Origin: Amylibacter sp.
GTDB taxonomy: Bacteria > Pseudomonadota > Alphaproteobacteria > Rhodobacterales > Rhodobacteraceae
DNA: 5,825 nucleotides
Assembly: GCA_027083485.1 (NCBI GenBank)
Contig: JALWOO010000366.1
Location: forward strand, 1 to 5,825
Direction: 5' to 3'
The translations under genes and the position numbers were made by a program. Within the stretch, counting starts at the first letter, position 1; each line of letters starts with the position of its first letter. Below, one piece after another: positions 5,490-5,825 of the stretch. The notes under the pieces are model-generated. The model did not search any database. It was given only the letters and a program-made list of their open reading frames with translations, and was not told the DNA's origin.

Positions 5490-5825
5490 ATGCCGTCCAA
5501 CCCGTTTGCCGCCCAGATTGCCAAAGAAGAAAAGCAGTTTTCAGACACGTTTTCCAAAGCCGTCACCAAAGCGGTTACCGCCAAGGATGTGCAGAAAAAG
5601 GCGGATGCCTTAACCAAAAAATGCGGCACACAGCCCGAAAGACAAGTGGCCAAGGTTTTTGAAGACGCGGCAAATGCTGCCTTGAAGAAGCTCAATCCCG
5701 CAAAGCTCGGTTTGCAAGCGGTGCTGAAGCTCAACTACAAAATGAACGGGGCCTATTGGCAGACAACGGCGCAGGTGGATGTCAAATACATCATGGTTCC
5801 GGCAGGCGGAAAAACCCACCGCGTC
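5490..5825 (+). CDS. Unrecognised Lys/Ala-rich protein, 3' truncated by window
   Basis: The first 112 codons of an open frame that runs off the right edge without a stop. The ATG has AAGGGGA at 5478-5484, 5 nt upstream, a strong ribosome binding site; in frame, the nearest upstream stop is TGA at 5424. I do not recognise the family. The N-terminal part (about 1-70) is rich in Lys, Ala and Glu, has no signal peptide or membrane segment, and looks helical (QIAKEEKQFSDTFSKAVTKA, AKDVQKKADALTKK). It contains one Cys (residue 45). From about residue 75 the character changes to alternating hydrophobic and polar residues (LKLNYKMNGAYWQTTAQVDV), suggestive of beta strands. Codon use looks like its neighbours, so it is probably a native gene. 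It could be a small DNA-, polymer- or envelope-associated protein, but nothing visible decides this. It is divergent from the DMT transporter gene across 149 nt. Confidence 0.75.
   Translation, partial: MPSNPFAAQIAKEEKQFSDTFSKAVTKAVTAKDVQKKADALTKKCGTQPERQVAKVFEDAANAALKKLNPAKLGLQAVLKLNYKMNGAYWQTTAQVDVKYIMVPAGGKTHRV

Overview
The window looks like ordinary chromosomal DNA from an alphaproteobacterium of moderate GC content, most likely a marine Rhodobacterales/Roseobacter-type organism. The best evidence is the aspartyl-tRNA synthetase. Its motif-2 loop ([19 protein letters not shown]) and C-terminal block ([12 protein letters not shown], then [14 protein letters not shown]) read as the alphaproteobacterial form of the enzyme. 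An exact FNR/FnrL-type box fits a facultatively anaerobic or microaerobic lifestyle. Species cannot be named from this sequence alone.

Layout, left to right: a four-helix cytochrome b561-family protein (+, 38-565); a perfect palindromic hairpin (580-629) that can terminate transcription from both sides; aspS (-, 647-2500) with a good -35 promoter element upstream; a terminator (2609-2637) for the next minus-strand gene; a small DUF465/YdcH-family protein (-, 2692-2940) that starts at TTG behind an FNR-type promoter; a small DUF2892/YgaP-type membrane protein (-, 3110-3343); a CaCA-family cation/Ca2+ exchanger (+, 3521-4477, TTG start); an EamA/DMT-family transporter (-, 4474-5340) whose stop codon interlocks tail-to-tail with that of the exchanger; and the first 112 codons of an unrecognised Lys/Ala-rich protein (+, 5490 to the window edge).

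The genes do not form one pathway. They are mostly single-gene transcription units in alternating orientation. One is housekeeping (aspS), three are membrane proteins of redox or transport type, and two are small accessory proteins. I see no mobile element, CRISPR array, tRNA or rRNA, and no convincing evidence of a new multi-gene system. The most informative signal is regulatory. A perfect TTGAT-N4-ATCAA box (3000-3013) is centred 41.5 bp upstream of the start point predicted from a TACAAA -10 element. This is the geometry of a class II FNR-activated promoter, and it points at the DUF465 gene as oxygen-responsive. The unknown gene at the right edge is the main unexplained coding feature.
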